Below are positions 16,873-25,838 of a DNA stretch of 64,000 bases, piece after piece (position 1 is the first letter of the stretch; each line of letters starts with the position of its first letter). The notes below the pieces were generated by a model. It saw only the letters and a list, made by a program, of their open reading frames with translations. It was not told where the DNA came from and ran no database searches. The stretch is from Chitinophaga sp. YR627 (GTDB lineage Bacteria > Bacteroidota > Bacteroidia > Chitinophagales > Chitinophagaceae), in assembly GCF_900114995.1 (NCBI RefSeq), contig NZ_FOUX01000007.1, positions 310,001 to 374,000 on the forward strand, in the 5' to 3' direction. Made by a program: the position numbers and the translations under genes.

Positions 16873-17409
16873 TTAGTGTTGATTGGATGTCCATTCCTTT
16901 TTAAGCACGGCATAGACCATGTCATCTACCCATCTGCCTTTAAAAAAGAGACTTTCTTTAAAATGTGCTTCCTTCCTGAGTCCAAGTCGTTCCACCAGTC
17001 GTATGGAATGATGGTTATCCGGGTCAATAGAAGCCGTTGCCCGATGTTTATGCAGGTCATTGAACAGGTGGCTGATCACTGCACGGAGTGCTTCCACAGC
17101 ATATCCCTGTTGATGGTAGTGTCTATGAATAGTAATGCCAAATTCGAACTGCTCACTGCCGATAAAGTGAATACCAATATCGCCGATAATAAGGCCCCGG
17201 GGCTTTTCAACGATCACCAGCTGAAACCAGGTATCCGGTGTATTAAACACGGCTGGCTGTTTGTCAATAAAGCGTTCTACATCTTCCAGAGAAGCAGGTA
17301 TCCAACCCTGGAACTGATTGGTCTCCGCATCTGATCTGTATGCGAAGATCTGATCTTTATCGTCAGCCTGGATCGGTCTTAATACCAGTCTTTCCGTTGT
17401 TACATGCAT
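16873..17409 (-). CDS. RimJ/RimL-type GNAT acetyltransferase
   Basis: This 178-residue protein has the RimJ/RimL layout. It starts TERLVLRPIQADD, then has FEFGITIHRHYHQQGYAVEALRA (acetyl-CoA binding region), then ATASIDPDNHHSIRLVERLGLRKEAHF. Members acetylate N-terminal amines of proteins or small amines; the substrate here is unknown. It is the first gene of a two-gene GNAT operon. Confidence 0.82.
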   Translation of the reverse strand: MHVTTERLVLRPIQADDKDQIFAYRSDAETNQFQGWIPASLEDVERFIDKQPAVFNTPDTWFQLVIVEKPRGLIIGDIGIHFIGSEQFEFGITIHRHYHQQGYAVEALRAVISHLFNDLHKHRATASIDPDNHHSIRLVERLGLRKEAHFKESLFFKGRWVDDMVYAVLKKEWTSNQH

Positions 17410-17579
17410 GTTAGTATTTTATATAGCTGCCCGTTTCCTATCATCCAGGCACCCTGTTTCATTTAATAAGAGATCATTATCTGGTCCTGTCGCTGATACG
17501 CTGCAAATTTGATATCTTTATTACAAAGATCAGAGATGCATAAGACAATGTCTTGTCAACCGCAAATTTATTTAAAAAC

Positions 17580-17969
17580 ATGTTATCGAAACTGATACAG
17601 GATAAATCCACGGAATCGCTTTTTCAGGCATTCACTGCCGGCAAGTCTGAACAGACCTTAACGTTGTTATCTCATTTTATCACGCAATATCAGCAATTGG
17701 GGGATATTTACCTGTATCCCACCAAATCTATGCTGGGGATTGGGATAGGAGATAAACGGGTCGCCTGGATCACACAACTGGGTAAAAGCTTCGTACACGT
17801 GGTATTCCCTTTTACGCAGCCTTACAGCGATAATCTTTGCTTTCAGAAGATAGCACCTGTACCGGGAGACGCGCATCAGTTTAATCATCATTTCAGAATG
17901 CTGGCGGCAGAAGATGTGAATGAGGAAGTTTTAGCATTCATGCGCCTGTCATTACAACCCGATAAATAG
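17580..17969 (+). CDS. Small protein with DUF5655-like domain
   Basis: I place the start at the ATG at 17580, giving 129 residues; an in-frame TTG at 17553 is less likely. The C-terminal part, with YLYPTKSMLGIGIGDKR, a beta-strand VVFPF and a final FNHHFRMLAAEDVNEEVLAFM, resembles the DUF5655 domain seen at the end of other small Bacteroidota proteins. Its function is unknown. There is no signal peptide or membrane segment. It is transcribed alone. A near -7 motif (TATCTTTA, 17513-17520) lies about 60 bases upstream. Confidence 0.6.
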   Translation: MLSKLIQDKSTESLFQAFTAGKSEQTLTLLSHFITQYQQLGDIYLYPTKSMLGIGIGDKRVAWITQLGKSFVHVVFPFTQPYSDNLCFQKIAPVPGDAHQFNHHFRMLAAEDVNEEVLAFMRLSLQPDK

Positions 17970-18035
17970 CAATAGCTGTGACTGCCACTGCTGGTTCACA
18001 GTGTCTCCCGGATTTTTCTTATTTTCAAAATAAAA

Positions 18036-18608
18036 ATGATGTTACGCCCACTCTTCATACTAATGATAATCCTGTTCTCAGCAACAGGTAGCTATGCACA
18101 GTCTGTTCCGGTAGAAGACGTCTCAAAGAATCTGTTGACCTGGACCCAGCACCTCCACTCCAATGTAGACAAATACTTTACCCGTGATAAGGGGGCGGAG
18201 CTTGTCCGTAACCTGGAATTGCTCAAAACTTATCTTGCGGCTTATACGAAGACAAGGAAGAACTTGTCTGACAGTATTTTCCGTAAGAATATTGCTCCCG
18301 GTACTCCGGACCCCAGAAATACAGAAGTATTAAAAACACAGATGGGCGAAGTGCTCCGCCAGATGCGGGGTGTGACGGACCTGACCAATAACGACCTGCG
18401 TGCAGAGGGCGATCGCCTGAATGACCAGATCTATAATGTGCTGAACAGTGATGGGACGGTCTTCCTGTCTTACCTGGAGGCTTTTCTGACGGGGAAGGAA
18501 GTAACTAAGAAAGAGCTGGCCCTGGATAATGGTGCAGCCTATAGTCGTCTGCAGGAGGCGATTGGCCTGATCGGGTCTACACAGGACCGGATCAAACAAA
18601 AGATGTGA
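18036..18608 (+). CDS. Secreted hypothetical protein, helical
   Basis: I do not recognise this 190-residue protein. It has a signal peptide (cleavage near GSYAQ, residues 18-22) and a mature region that looks helical, with long amphipathic stretches such as NTEVLKTQMGEVLRQMRGV. There are no cysteines in the mature part and no known motif. A periplasmic location is expected. It is not obviously linked to the neighbours. Confidence 0.65.
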   Translation: MMLRPLFILMIILFSATGSYAQSVPVEDVSKNLLTWTQHLHSNVDKYFTRDKGAELVRNLELLKTYLAAYTKTRKNLSDSIFRKNIAPGTPDPRNTEVLKTQMGEVLRQMRGVTDLTNNDLRAEGDRLNDQIYNVLNSDGTVFLSYLEAFLTGKEVTKKELALDNGAAYSRLQEAIGLIGSTQDRIKQKM

Positions 18609-18784
18609 TAAAACGTCTATATATCCATCTATTTCCCTTTTGCGTAAAACAAATTTCCGATTCGCGTAACTGCTCCATCCGGATTAGTGCATTTTTGCCC
18701 CGCAAAATGTAAATCAGGATCGCCTGGTCATTTGTACACAATACATGACTGGTCTTCCTACTAATAATGCTAATCCGATATAAG

Positions 18785-19489
18785 ATGAAGAAAATCACAT
18801 TGAGCATTGCGCTGATGTTATGCGCTTTCCTTGCCTCCGCACATGCAGTCTGGATTGAAACCGCGCTGAAAGGCACAAAGAATAAGTCGCAGGATGTCCG
18901 CGTCTACTTAGGCGAATATGCAGAAAATCAAAGAGACTCCGTTAGTCACTGGTTCAGCAATTTAAAGGATGTAAAGCTTTATGTGACAGCGCCGGATGGC
19001 AAGCGGGAGGAAATTGCTATTAAAGAAAACGGGAATCATCTGGCAGGTAACTTCACACCAGCGACCGATGGTAATTATACACTGTCTATCAGCCATACAG
19101 TAGAAACAATTTATGGTGAAACCAAAATAGAATATTACGCAACGGCTACTGTGATCGTAGGGAAGGAAACGCCTTCGCAATTATCAGCAAGTACCGCACT
19201 GGCGGTGGTACCAGCTGTTGAAGAGGCAAAGGGTCAGGGTACGGTAGGTCTGACTGTATTACGCGACAAACAGCCACTGGCTGCCGCCAAGATCGAAGCG
19301 ATCTCTCCGGATGGTTGGGTAAAGGAATTCAAAAGCAATGATAAAGGCGAAGCTTCTTTTGCACCATTGCAGTCAGGTCAGTATCTGCTGGAGGTATCTG
19401 CGAATGAAAAGACGCCTGGTACACACAATGGTAAGTCATACAAGACGGTAGCACATATTGTTACACACTGTATTAACGTTAAGAAATAA
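18785..19489 (+). CDS. Secreted DUF4198-like beta protein
   Basis: The ATG at 18785 begins a clean signal peptide (MKKITLSIALMLCAFLASA), so I reject an upstream in-frame start. The mature protein starts HAVWIET, resembling the N-terminal His-containing start of DUF4198/NikK-type periplasmic proteins. The first domain (about 20-135) is followed by a carboxypeptidase-regulatory-like beta sandwich (about 140-235, GQYLLEVSANE). In DUF4198 proteins the N-terminal His is thought to bind a metal. No metal transporter gene is adjacent, so a metal-delivery role is only a suggestion. Confidence 0.65.
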   Translation: MKKITLSIALMLCAFLASAHAVWIETALKGTKNKSQDVRVYLGEYAENQRDSVSHWFSNLKDVKLYVTAPDGKREEIAIKENGNHLAGNFTPATDGNYTLSISHTVETIYGETKIEYYATATVIVGKETPSQLSASTALAVVPAVEEAKGQGTVGLTVLRDKQPLAAAKIEAISPDGWVKEFKSNDKGEASFAPLQSGQYLLEVSANEKTPGTHNGKSYKTVAHIVTHCINVKK

Positions 19490-19505
19490 GATCTAATTAC
19501 ATAAG

Positions 19506-19554
19506 TTATCATAGAAGAAGGCTTGCTGTATTAGCAAGCCTTCTTCTATGATAA
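19506..19554. terminator. 22-bp perfect hairpin between convergent genes
   Basis: The arms 19506-19527 and 19533-19554 are exact reverse complements with a 5-base loop. It lies between the stop at 19489 (+) and the stop at 19557 (-). There is no U-tract on either side, and the stem is about twice the usual terminator length. It resembles in design the 34-bp hairpin at 664-735. Confidence 0.75.
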
Positions 19555-19556
19555 GA

Positions 19557-20048
19557 TTACAGTATCCCGCTGATAACTATCTGATCGTTCGCTGCGGCCT
19601 GCCGGTAGAAACCAAGTAATTCATTAAAGAAAGCAAGCAGATAATGGAGGATACCTTCTTCGTCCCATATCTCCGGATAAATATGTAATTCAGTCATGCG
19701 CGCGGGGTCGAATCTGGCTGTCAGTTCTTCCTCTGTTATTTTGGATAATTCAGCATATAGCTGCTTTACTTCTTCCGCTGTCAGGTATTCCGCCGGACCA
19801 TATCCCAGGTCCATATTATCGTCTACGTTTTGTTCGCTGAAGAAAACCTTTAACATGGGATGCCGGTTTTTCTTAAGGCCTTGGCCGGTCAGCAGGAAGA
19901 GGATACCTTCCCAGGATTTATCAAGGTAAATCAGGGCGGAGTCTGTTTCTGAATCACTGTAGAACCTGTTTCCCAGTAAGGAACTGTTTTTTTGGTAAGC
20001 TTCAAATTCGGCTTGTGTTACCCGGAGAAGCTTGACGGTCATACTCAT
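19557..20048 (-). CDS. DUF1877 (YfbM-like) protein
   Basis: This 163-residue soluble protein matches the DUF1877 family. It has IYLDKSWEGILFLLTG (compare DKRWDFLHFGLTG in E. coli YfbM), a central LTAEEVKQLYAELSKI helix and RFDPARMTELHIYPEIW. The family's function is unknown. It is a single gene whose stop lies only 3 bases from the long hairpin. Confidence 0.8.
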   Translation of the reverse strand: MSMTVKLLRVTQAEFEAYQKNSSLLGNRFYSDSETDSALIYLDKSWEGILFLLTGQGLKKNRHPMLKVFFSEQNVDDNMDLGYGPAEYLTAEEVKQLYAELSKITEEELTARFDPARMTELHIYPEIWDEEGILHYLLAFFNELLGFYRQAAANDQIVISGIL

Positions 20049-20119
20049 AGGATGGAGTTACATTTTAATGTAGGCTAAAAGTATAACTTTTCAGCCATAG
20101 GAGGTAGTATTCATCCATC

Positions 20120-22486
20120 TCATTCTTCTTTCAGACTCTTTACCGGATTCAGTAACGCCGCTTTTACACTCTGAAACCCAATTGTTAGTATCGCGATTAT
20201 TATGGCGATACATCCTGCCAGCAGGAACACGCTCCAGGACAGGGATATCTTATAACTGAATGTATCGAGCCACTGATGCATGGTATACCAGGCTAAGGGA
20301 GACGCAATGATAATAGCGGCGAAGACAAGTTTCAGGAAATCACCGGATAGCAGTCTGACAATACTTGTTACGGAAGCGCCCAGTACCTTTCTCACACCGA
20401 TTTCCTTTGTCCGCTGTTCGGCCATGAATGCTGCCAGACCAAACAAACCCAGACAGGCGATAAATATCGAAAGACAGGCAAAGATGGCGATGAGGCTACC
20501 GGCAATGGTTTCACTTTTATAGCTGTTCTGAAAGTCACTATCCAGGAATGAATATGTAAATGGATAATCAGGATTCATTTTCCGGCAAAGCCCCTCAATA
20601 CTGGCAAGCGCCTGTTTCGTTTGACCCGGTTGTGTTTTGATCAGGATATTATCATAGATCTGCTTTTCATTCAAACGGATTATAATAGGCCGGATGGGTA
20701 CATGCAGTGAATTAAAGTGAAAGTCCTTCAATACGCCTACAATAGTACCTGCCTGTTTGCCAAATGTCAATGGTTGCCCGATAGGGTCTTTATACCCCAG
20801 ACGTTTCGCTGTTGATTCATTGATCAGGTAATTAGCCGAATCGGCGCCATAGGCAGGTGAAAAGTCCCTTCCATGGAGTATTTGTAAGTGCATCGTTTTA
20901 ACGAAATCATATCCTACCGCCGTATTATTGAACTGAATCGCCAGACCAGGGTCTTTCCCCTGCCAGCTTACGACATCCGTGGTATTGCGATTACGCAAGG
21001 GATTGGTTTGCATATGTGAGACGGATTGAATGCCCGGTTGCTGCAGAAGTTCCTGTTTAAAGGTCTGGAAGTGCATCGCGATAGAACCTTCACCGCGCAT
21101 AATGATCAGGTTTTCACGATCAAATCCCAGGTTCTTGCGCTGCACATATTTCATTTGCTGATAAACGACGATCGTACCGACAATCATAAGGATGGACAAT
21201 ACAAACTGAAAGACCACCAGTCCCCGTCGGAATAATTGTGCCCGGGGACCTGTTTGCAGTGTTCCTTTCAGCACCCGTACAGGTTTGATGGCAGAAAGGA
21301 AGAATGCCGGATAGCTGCCGGATAACAGGGCTGTGACGATGAGTATTCCTAAAAGCAATAGGCCGAAAGAGGGATCTCCAAAAGGTAATGACAGCGTTTT
21401 GTCGGTCAGCTGGTTGAAGAAAGGTAAACTTAACCATACAATACCAATTGCCAGGATGGTGGCAATCACCGTCATTAGCAATGCTTCATGCATAAACTGC
21501 CAGATCAGTGACAGGCGTTGTGCACCAATCGCTTTTCTGACACCTACTTCTTTTGCCCGTTTAATGGAACGTGCAGTAGAGAGGTTCATGAAATTGATGG
21601 TGGCGATCAGCAGCAGAAAAGCGGCTACAATAATAAAGAGCCGTACATATCCGATACGGCCGCCATCGCGTTGTCCGTTGCTGAAATTGGAATACAGGTA
21701 TACGTCTGCCTCAGGTTGTAAGAACAATTCGATATTGTAAGCGGCACTGATATCTTTATTGCGTCCTTTCAGAAAGGTCTTTAACTTACTTTCCACTTTT
21801 TTAGGATCAGTACCTTGTTTCAGCTGAATACGTGTGCCTGGTCCTGTATTCTCCCATACGGTGAGCCAGGGTTCTCTTTTCAGGTAACGTTGCCAGTTCA
21901 GCAGATAATCATATTTATCAGTTGATTGCTGCGGCAGATCTTCAAAGACAGCCGCTACTTTATAATCTGCACCGTCAAAACGGATATTCTTTCCAAGGGC
22001 AGTATGGGGCTCATTGAAGAACGCAGCAGCTACCTTACGGGAAATTGCAATGTTATCAGGCATGCTCAGTGCAGATGTAGCGGTCCCGGCGAGTAAAGGG
22101 ATATTGTAGATATGGAACCAGTCCGCTCCTGCAAAACAACCCGTTAAGCGGGAGGATTTCTCTCCCGCACTCAGCACATGTTCTTCATTTGAAGAGATAC
22201 CTGCTGCGTAGGCAATTTCCGGTATATTTGATTTGACTTCATCTGCCAGCAGACCCGGTGTGTCCTCATCAGTTACGATCCTTCCATCGGCTATTTCATG
22301 CTCCATAATGCGGAACAAACGCCCGATATCTGCATACTGTCTGCCGGTGCGTAATTCATCCTGTACCCATAACAACAGTATCAGACCTGACGCAATACCG
22401 AGGGCTAGCCCCATGATATTGATGGCGGAGAAGGCTTTATTGCGGACAATATTCCGGCAGGCGATTTTAAAGTAGTTGTTCAGCAT
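20120..22486 (-). CDS. MacB/FtsX-type ABC transporter permease (orphan)
   Basis: This 788-residue protein has the double FtsX layout common in Bacteroidota. The N-terminal helix is YFKIACRNIVRNKAFSAINIMGLALG, followed by a MacB-type periplasmic domain (about 50-250), three helices with RAKEVGVRKAIGA, a central helix (about 430), a second periplasmic domain (about 455-640) and three final helices with RTKEIGVRKVLGA. It ends NPVKSLKEE. Such permeases pair with a LolD/MacB ATPase for lipoprotein or compound export or mechanotransmission. No ATPase gene is adjacent, so it must use one encoded elsewhere. Confidence 0.88.
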   Translation of the reverse strand: MLNNYFKIACRNIVRNKAFSAINIMGLALGIASGLILLLWVQDELRTGRQYADIGRLFRIMEHEIADGRIVTDEDTPGLLADEVKSNIPEIAYAAGISSNEEHVLSAGEKSSRLTGCFAGADWFHIYNIPLLAGTATSALSMPDNIAISRKVAAAFFNEPHTALGKNIRFDGADYKVAAVFEDLPQQSTDKYDYLLNWQRYLKREPWLTVWENTGPGTRIQLKQGTDPKKVESKLKTFLKGRNKDISAAYNIELFLQPEADVYLYSNFSNGQRDGGRIGYVRLFIIVAAFLLLIATINFMNLSTARSIKRAKEVGVRKAIGAQRLSLIWQFMHEALLMTVIATILAIGIVWLSLPFFNQLTDKTLSLPFGDPSFGLLLLGILIVTALLSGSYPAFFLSAIKPVRVLKGTLQTGPRAQLFRRGLVVFQFVLSILMIVGTIVVYQQMKYVQRKNLGFDRENLIIMRGEGSIAMHFQTFKQELLQQPGIQSVSHMQTNPLRNRNTTDVVSWQGKDPGLAIQFNNTAVGYDFVKTMHLQILHGRDFSPAYGADSANYLINESTAKRLGYKDPIGQPLTFGKQAGTIVGVLKDFHFNSLHVPIRPIIIRLNEKQIYDNILIKTQPGQTKQALASIEGLCRKMNPDYPFTYSFLDSDFQNSYKSETIAGSLIAIFACLSIFIACLGLFGLAAFMAEQRTKEIGVRKVLGASVTSIVRLLSGDFLKLVFAAIIIASPLAWYTMHQWLDTFSYKISLSWSVFLLAGCIAIIIAILTIGFQSVKAALLNPVKSLKEE

Positions 22487-22681
22487 AGCGGATGACGTTT
22501 CTGAGCTCGCTCAAGACTCATGCCACCTCCCGAAAGGCTTATCTCTCTGATGCATAGTGGGATTGGCGATTGTCTGATTGTTCGATAGCGAACGAAAACA
22601 GTTCATTTCTGGACAGGACTTTACCTTTTGATTCAAAAGCTATTTCCATCAGTCAAAATACTACCCTTTTGTTATAGTTCT

Positions 22682-24124
22682 TTATTCCACGATCAGATTT
22701 TTAGACTGAGAGACCAGCTTTTTATAAGGCTCACTGATAAAACCGTCAACATAGGAAACCCCATCTATTGCGAAACCAGCGCCATGTCCTTTATTATGCA
22801 GGATCAGCAGTTGACTGTTAGGCAGATAACGTTTGATAAGCCGGTTGTAAAACGGACGACACCAGCGGTCAATATCACCGGCAGAGATCAGCGCGGGTAC
22901 CGATGAATACAAAGGGTCTTTCATTGTTTTAGGCGCCGGATTGACCTTCCAGCAATCACACACAGAGTGATCGACATTGTTAAAGGCATAACCCGCCAGC
23001 CAGGGGAGTACCTCATCCTGTTTTTTGATCAATGCAGGGTTTGAATACTGGATCTGTTCACTACAGTAGACAGAATAGCGCATCCCCATTGAAAGATGTG
23101 TGTCTGTCGTAAAATAGCCATCCAGGACTTCTTTTATATAAGGCTGATGCTGGCCATTGATAATGTCATTCATCACGGCAGGAACGGCATTTATCTGTGC
23201 GTTATTCATATGACCTAAGACAGCATCCAGCAATTCATTTTTTGTATAGGTAATGTCAATGCTGTCACTATGTCCCTTCTCCTGGTACCGGATGCTAAAC
23301 TTCCTGCCCTGTATATCCGTAAAGTATTGGTGAAAACGGTTACGCAGGTCTGCGTATGCCGGTTTGTTCAGGGAATCGGTCGCGGTGTTTGTAAACACCT
23401 GTTCCAGTGCTTCATTGATATTGAGCATAGCTTCTTCTTCATAACGGGTAAAGCTGGGTAGCGGAGAGTTCAGGATGAGGGCGCGTACTGCTTCTGGATG
23501 GTTTTTGGCAACTGCCATCATCAGGCCTCCGCTGTAGGAGATACCGACAAGATTGAGGGAGTCTATATGCAGGGCCAGGCGGAGATCGTTAATGTCTTCT
23601 ACTGTTTCTGTGGTATTATATGCTGACAGATCGATGCCCTGTCGGAGCAGTTTTTCCCGGCATTGTCTGGCTGCTATCCGTATCAGACTGTCCTTATTTT
23701 TGTTTTCCCGGTAGCTTTGTTTGATGGCGGCGTCTACTTCGAAGCATTCCAGGCAGGGTTGTGCTTTACGGGTGCCCCGCTGATCAATAGCGATGAAACC
23801 ACCATAACGGAGGAAACCGGAATTATAGCTGATACTGTCGATAAAGTCGATTGTACTGTAGCCGGGGCCTCCTGTCATATACAGACTTACCATTTTACTG
23901 GCATCCTGGTCGGGTCGGCGTACAAAGAAGAAAGGTAGTTTCACTTTACGGCCATTGGGTTTACTGCGGTTCTCGGGTACCACCAGATAACCCGTTTGCA
24001 GTATGAGCCGGGGATCGGCCTTTATCAGTTGCGGGTAAGGCGTAATGGAAACAGGATATTGTTGGCCATATGATAATTGGCTGATCGCCAAAAGGATAAA
24101 TAGCGTATGGAATATCTTTTTCAT
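22682..24124 (-). CDS. Secreted alpha/beta hydrolase (TAP-like peptidase family)
   Basis: This 480-residue protein has a signal peptide (about 1-21). It resembles tripeptidyl-/proline-specific peptidases of the TAP-like family: an oxyanion segment YMTGGPGYS, IAIDQRGTRKAQPCLECFE, a nucleophile elbow near S196 and the C-terminal LISAGDIDRWCRPFYNRLI...LHNKGHG carrying the Asp and His. The elbow reads GISYSGG, so the last glycine of GxSxG is replaced by serine. Expected location is the periplasm and the expected role is removal of N-terminal peptides, or esterase activity. It lies next to the interrupted AraC gene on the same strand, whose stop is 51 bp upstream. Confidence 0.75.
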   Translation of the reverse strand: MKKIFHTLFILLAISQLSYGQQYPVSITPYPQLIKADPRLILQTGYLVVPENRSKPNGRKVKLPFFFVRRPDQDASKMVSLYMTGGPGYSTIDFIDSISYNSGFLRYGGFIAIDQRGTRKAQPCLECFEVDAAIKQSYRENKNKDSLIRIAARQCREKLLRQGIDLSAYNTTETVEDINDLRLALHIDSLNLVGISYSGGLMMAVAKNHPEAVRALILNSPLPSFTRYEEEAMLNINEALEQVFTNTATDSLNKPAYADLRNRFHQYFTDIQGRKFSIRYQEKGHSDSIDITYTKNELLDAVLGHMNNAQINAVPAVMNDIINGQHQPYIKEVLDGYFTTDTHLSMGMRYSVYCSEQIQYSNPALIKKQDEVLPWLAGYAFNNVDHSVCDCWKVNPAPKTMKDPLYSSVPALISAGDIDRWCRPFYNRLIKRYLPNSQLLILHNKGHGAGFAIDGVSYVDGFISEPYKKLVSQSKNLIVE

Positions 24125-24175
24125 AACACAAAGAACGTAACAAGGGGATCGCTGAGAAAGTAAAAAACGGACAAT

Positions 24176-24982
24176 TTACAGGGCGTTGCTCAGGCGTTGA
24201 CCTGTGAGTTTGGCCACATCTTTGGAGAAGTGGCTGAGGTCATAATAACCATAGTCCCATGGGTCAAACGTTTCCCTGGCCTGGATAAAGTCCGTCAGGG
24301 CAGCACGCGTTCGCAGAATGGAAAAGTAGGCCTTGGGCGGGAGACCGATCACTTTGGAGAAATAGCGGTTGATGCTTTTGGAGGTCAGGAACAGCCGTTC
24401 GGCTACCTGGGAAGTGTTGAGTTACATACCGGTCGTATGGTACTCTCCGATAGCGTCATTGACTATTTTCAGGTAATGGTCTTTCTTCGTGCGTTTGGCC
24501 CTTTGCAGCAGGAGATATTCCTGTATGATGAGCACCCGTTCTGTAAAGGAGATGGGTTGTTTCATCTTCATCAGCAAGATAGGAGGTAATACCTGTTCCA
24601 GGGGAATGACCCGGTCATCCAGTCTGGTCTGACTGATACCAAGAACAGCTTCCAGTCCGCCGGGATAGAACTTCACCGTAAAGATCCGGTCTGTCGGCAG
24701 GATATGTCTTGTCACCTGACCGTTTCGCAGGATCAGTATATCGTCTGTGGCACCGATATGATGAAAAACCTTATCCAGTTCGATCTGGTAGGGAGCGCCC
24801 AGATTAATATAAAAAGTGGGTGTCCAGCTGGCAAACATGCCCGATTGGGAATGCCCTTTGGCAAAGTACTGGTCAAAGCCGGAGGGAGATGATTCTGAGA
24901 AGAATTCGACGAAGTGGGCCAGTTCTTCAGCTGGCTTTTTAAAGTCATAGATCTCCCGGATATTCTGAAATATTTCAATCAT
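24176..24982 (-). pseudogene. AraC family regulator interrupted by one in-frame stop
   Basis: From the ATG at 24982 the frame codes for 186 residues of an AraC-type sensor domain and ends at TAA (24422-24424). The same frame then stays open for 81 further codons to TAA at 24176-24178. That second part encodes the missing DNA-binding half, with TSQVAERLFLTSKSINRYF and FSKVIGLPPKAYFSILRTRAAL, which is a normal AraC second-half pattern. The full reading would be about 268 residues, the usual length. There is no ATG in the second part to restart translation. Without readthrough, the product lacks the helix-turn-helix. A recent nonsense mutation or a sequencing error are the options. Confidence 0.85.
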
Positions 24983-25072
24983 CGCTGGCTTGGGTAATAC
25001 CTGTCTCTAATATAGGCATTTAGCGGCTGATTTCAAGCAATAGCGGCCGTGGTTTCCTGCACCAATAACGTG

Positions 25073-25104
25073 TTTGGCGACTGGATCAGTTATCTGTATC
25101 TTTA
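25073..25104 (+). promoter_or_regulatory. Bacteroidota-type promoter for the SLOG-like gene
   Basis: TTTG (25073-25076), 20 bases, then TATCTTTA (25097-25104), which differs from the TAnnTTTG consensus only in the last base. It lies 46 bases before the ATG at 25151. Confidence 0.5.
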
Positions 25105-25150
25105 AACAGATTGTCACAGCAGTGATGCTGCATCAGCAATAGCAATAACA

Positions 25151-25699
25151 ATGACCCATCGTATTTTATTTTCGGGACACATGATCGATGGCCCGGACAG
25201 AACATTGACACCCAGATTCCCGGCATCCAACGAACAGCGGGTGAAGGCAGACATTACAGCACAATTGAAAGAAGAATTAGTACAGCGGGAACAGTTACAC
25301 GGCATTGCCTCCGGTGCCTGCGGTGGTGATATTCTTTTTTTGGAGGTATGTCTGGAACTGGGTATTCCGGCTACATTGTATCTGCCAATGACACCTGCCG
25401 TATTTAAACAGAAATCAGTATCATTTGCCGGACAGCAATGGGATCAGCGTTTTGACCGCTTGTTGTCTATGCTGCCGGTAGTCATGTTGGATAAACAGGC
25501 AGCAGAACAACGTAAAACGAATGTTTTCCAGCAACTGAACGTCCGCATGTTGCACGATGCGTTGACAAACGGAAGCGAGCACATGACCCTGATGCTGGTA
25601 TGGAACGAAGTCAGGAATGTGGGGAGCGCTGGTCCTGCCCGTGTGATAGAGGAAGCAGCCCAATATGACGTTTATACAAGGATTATTCGTCCGTCCTGA
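25151..25699 (+). CDS. Standalone SLOG-like Rossmann protein
   Basis: This 182-residue soluble protein has the start ILFSGHMIDGPDR, PRFPASNEQRVK and the Gly-rich loop GIASGACGGDILFLEVCLELG followed by LYLPMTP. This is the pattern of SLOG/DprA-like nucleotide-binding domains that I recall fused to TPR or cyclase-type modules in larger signalling proteins. Here it stands alone, without an effector domain. It could bind a nucleotide ligand, but no activity can be read from the sequence. The gene is monocistronic behind a good promoter. The assignment is from pattern memory only. Confidence 0.55.
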   Translation: MTHRILFSGHMIDGPDRTLTPRFPASNEQRVKADITAQLKEELVQREQLHGIASGACGGDILFLEVCLELGIPATLYLPMTPAVFKQKSVSFAGQQWDQRFDRLLSMLPVVMLDKQAAEQRKTNVFQQLNVRMLHDALTNGSEHMTLMLVWNEVRNVGSAGPARVIEEAAQYDVYTRIIRPS

Positions 25700-25751
25700 G
25701 CAGGATTATTTACTCGTATTTCAATTAATTTACTGGTTTCTCTTAGAAAAA

Positions 25752-25798
25752 TTTGCGTAGCTAAATAGCTACATGTATATTTGTAGTCACTTGACTAC
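25752..25798 (+). promoter_or_regulatory. Strong promoter with two operator-like dyads (DUF4256 gene)
   Basis: TTTG (25752-25755), 20 bases, then TATATTTG (25776-25783) is a full match to the Bacteroidota promoter consensus. One perfect dyad, GTAGCTA-AA-TAGCTAC (25757-25772), lies in the spacer. A second, GTAGTCA-CT-TGACTAC (25783-25798), begins at the last base of the -7 element. Both have the form GTAG-N8-CTAC and their centres are 26 bases apart. A repressor binding here would block RNA polymerase. Confidence 0.75.
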
Positions 25799-25838
25799 AT
25801 AATGCCGGGTCTATCTTATCAACAATAAATTTCAAGCT

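Noticed and set aside
18767..18784. Upstream start for the DUF4198-like gene
   Set aside because: It would add residues before an otherwise complete signal peptide that starts at the ATG at 18785.
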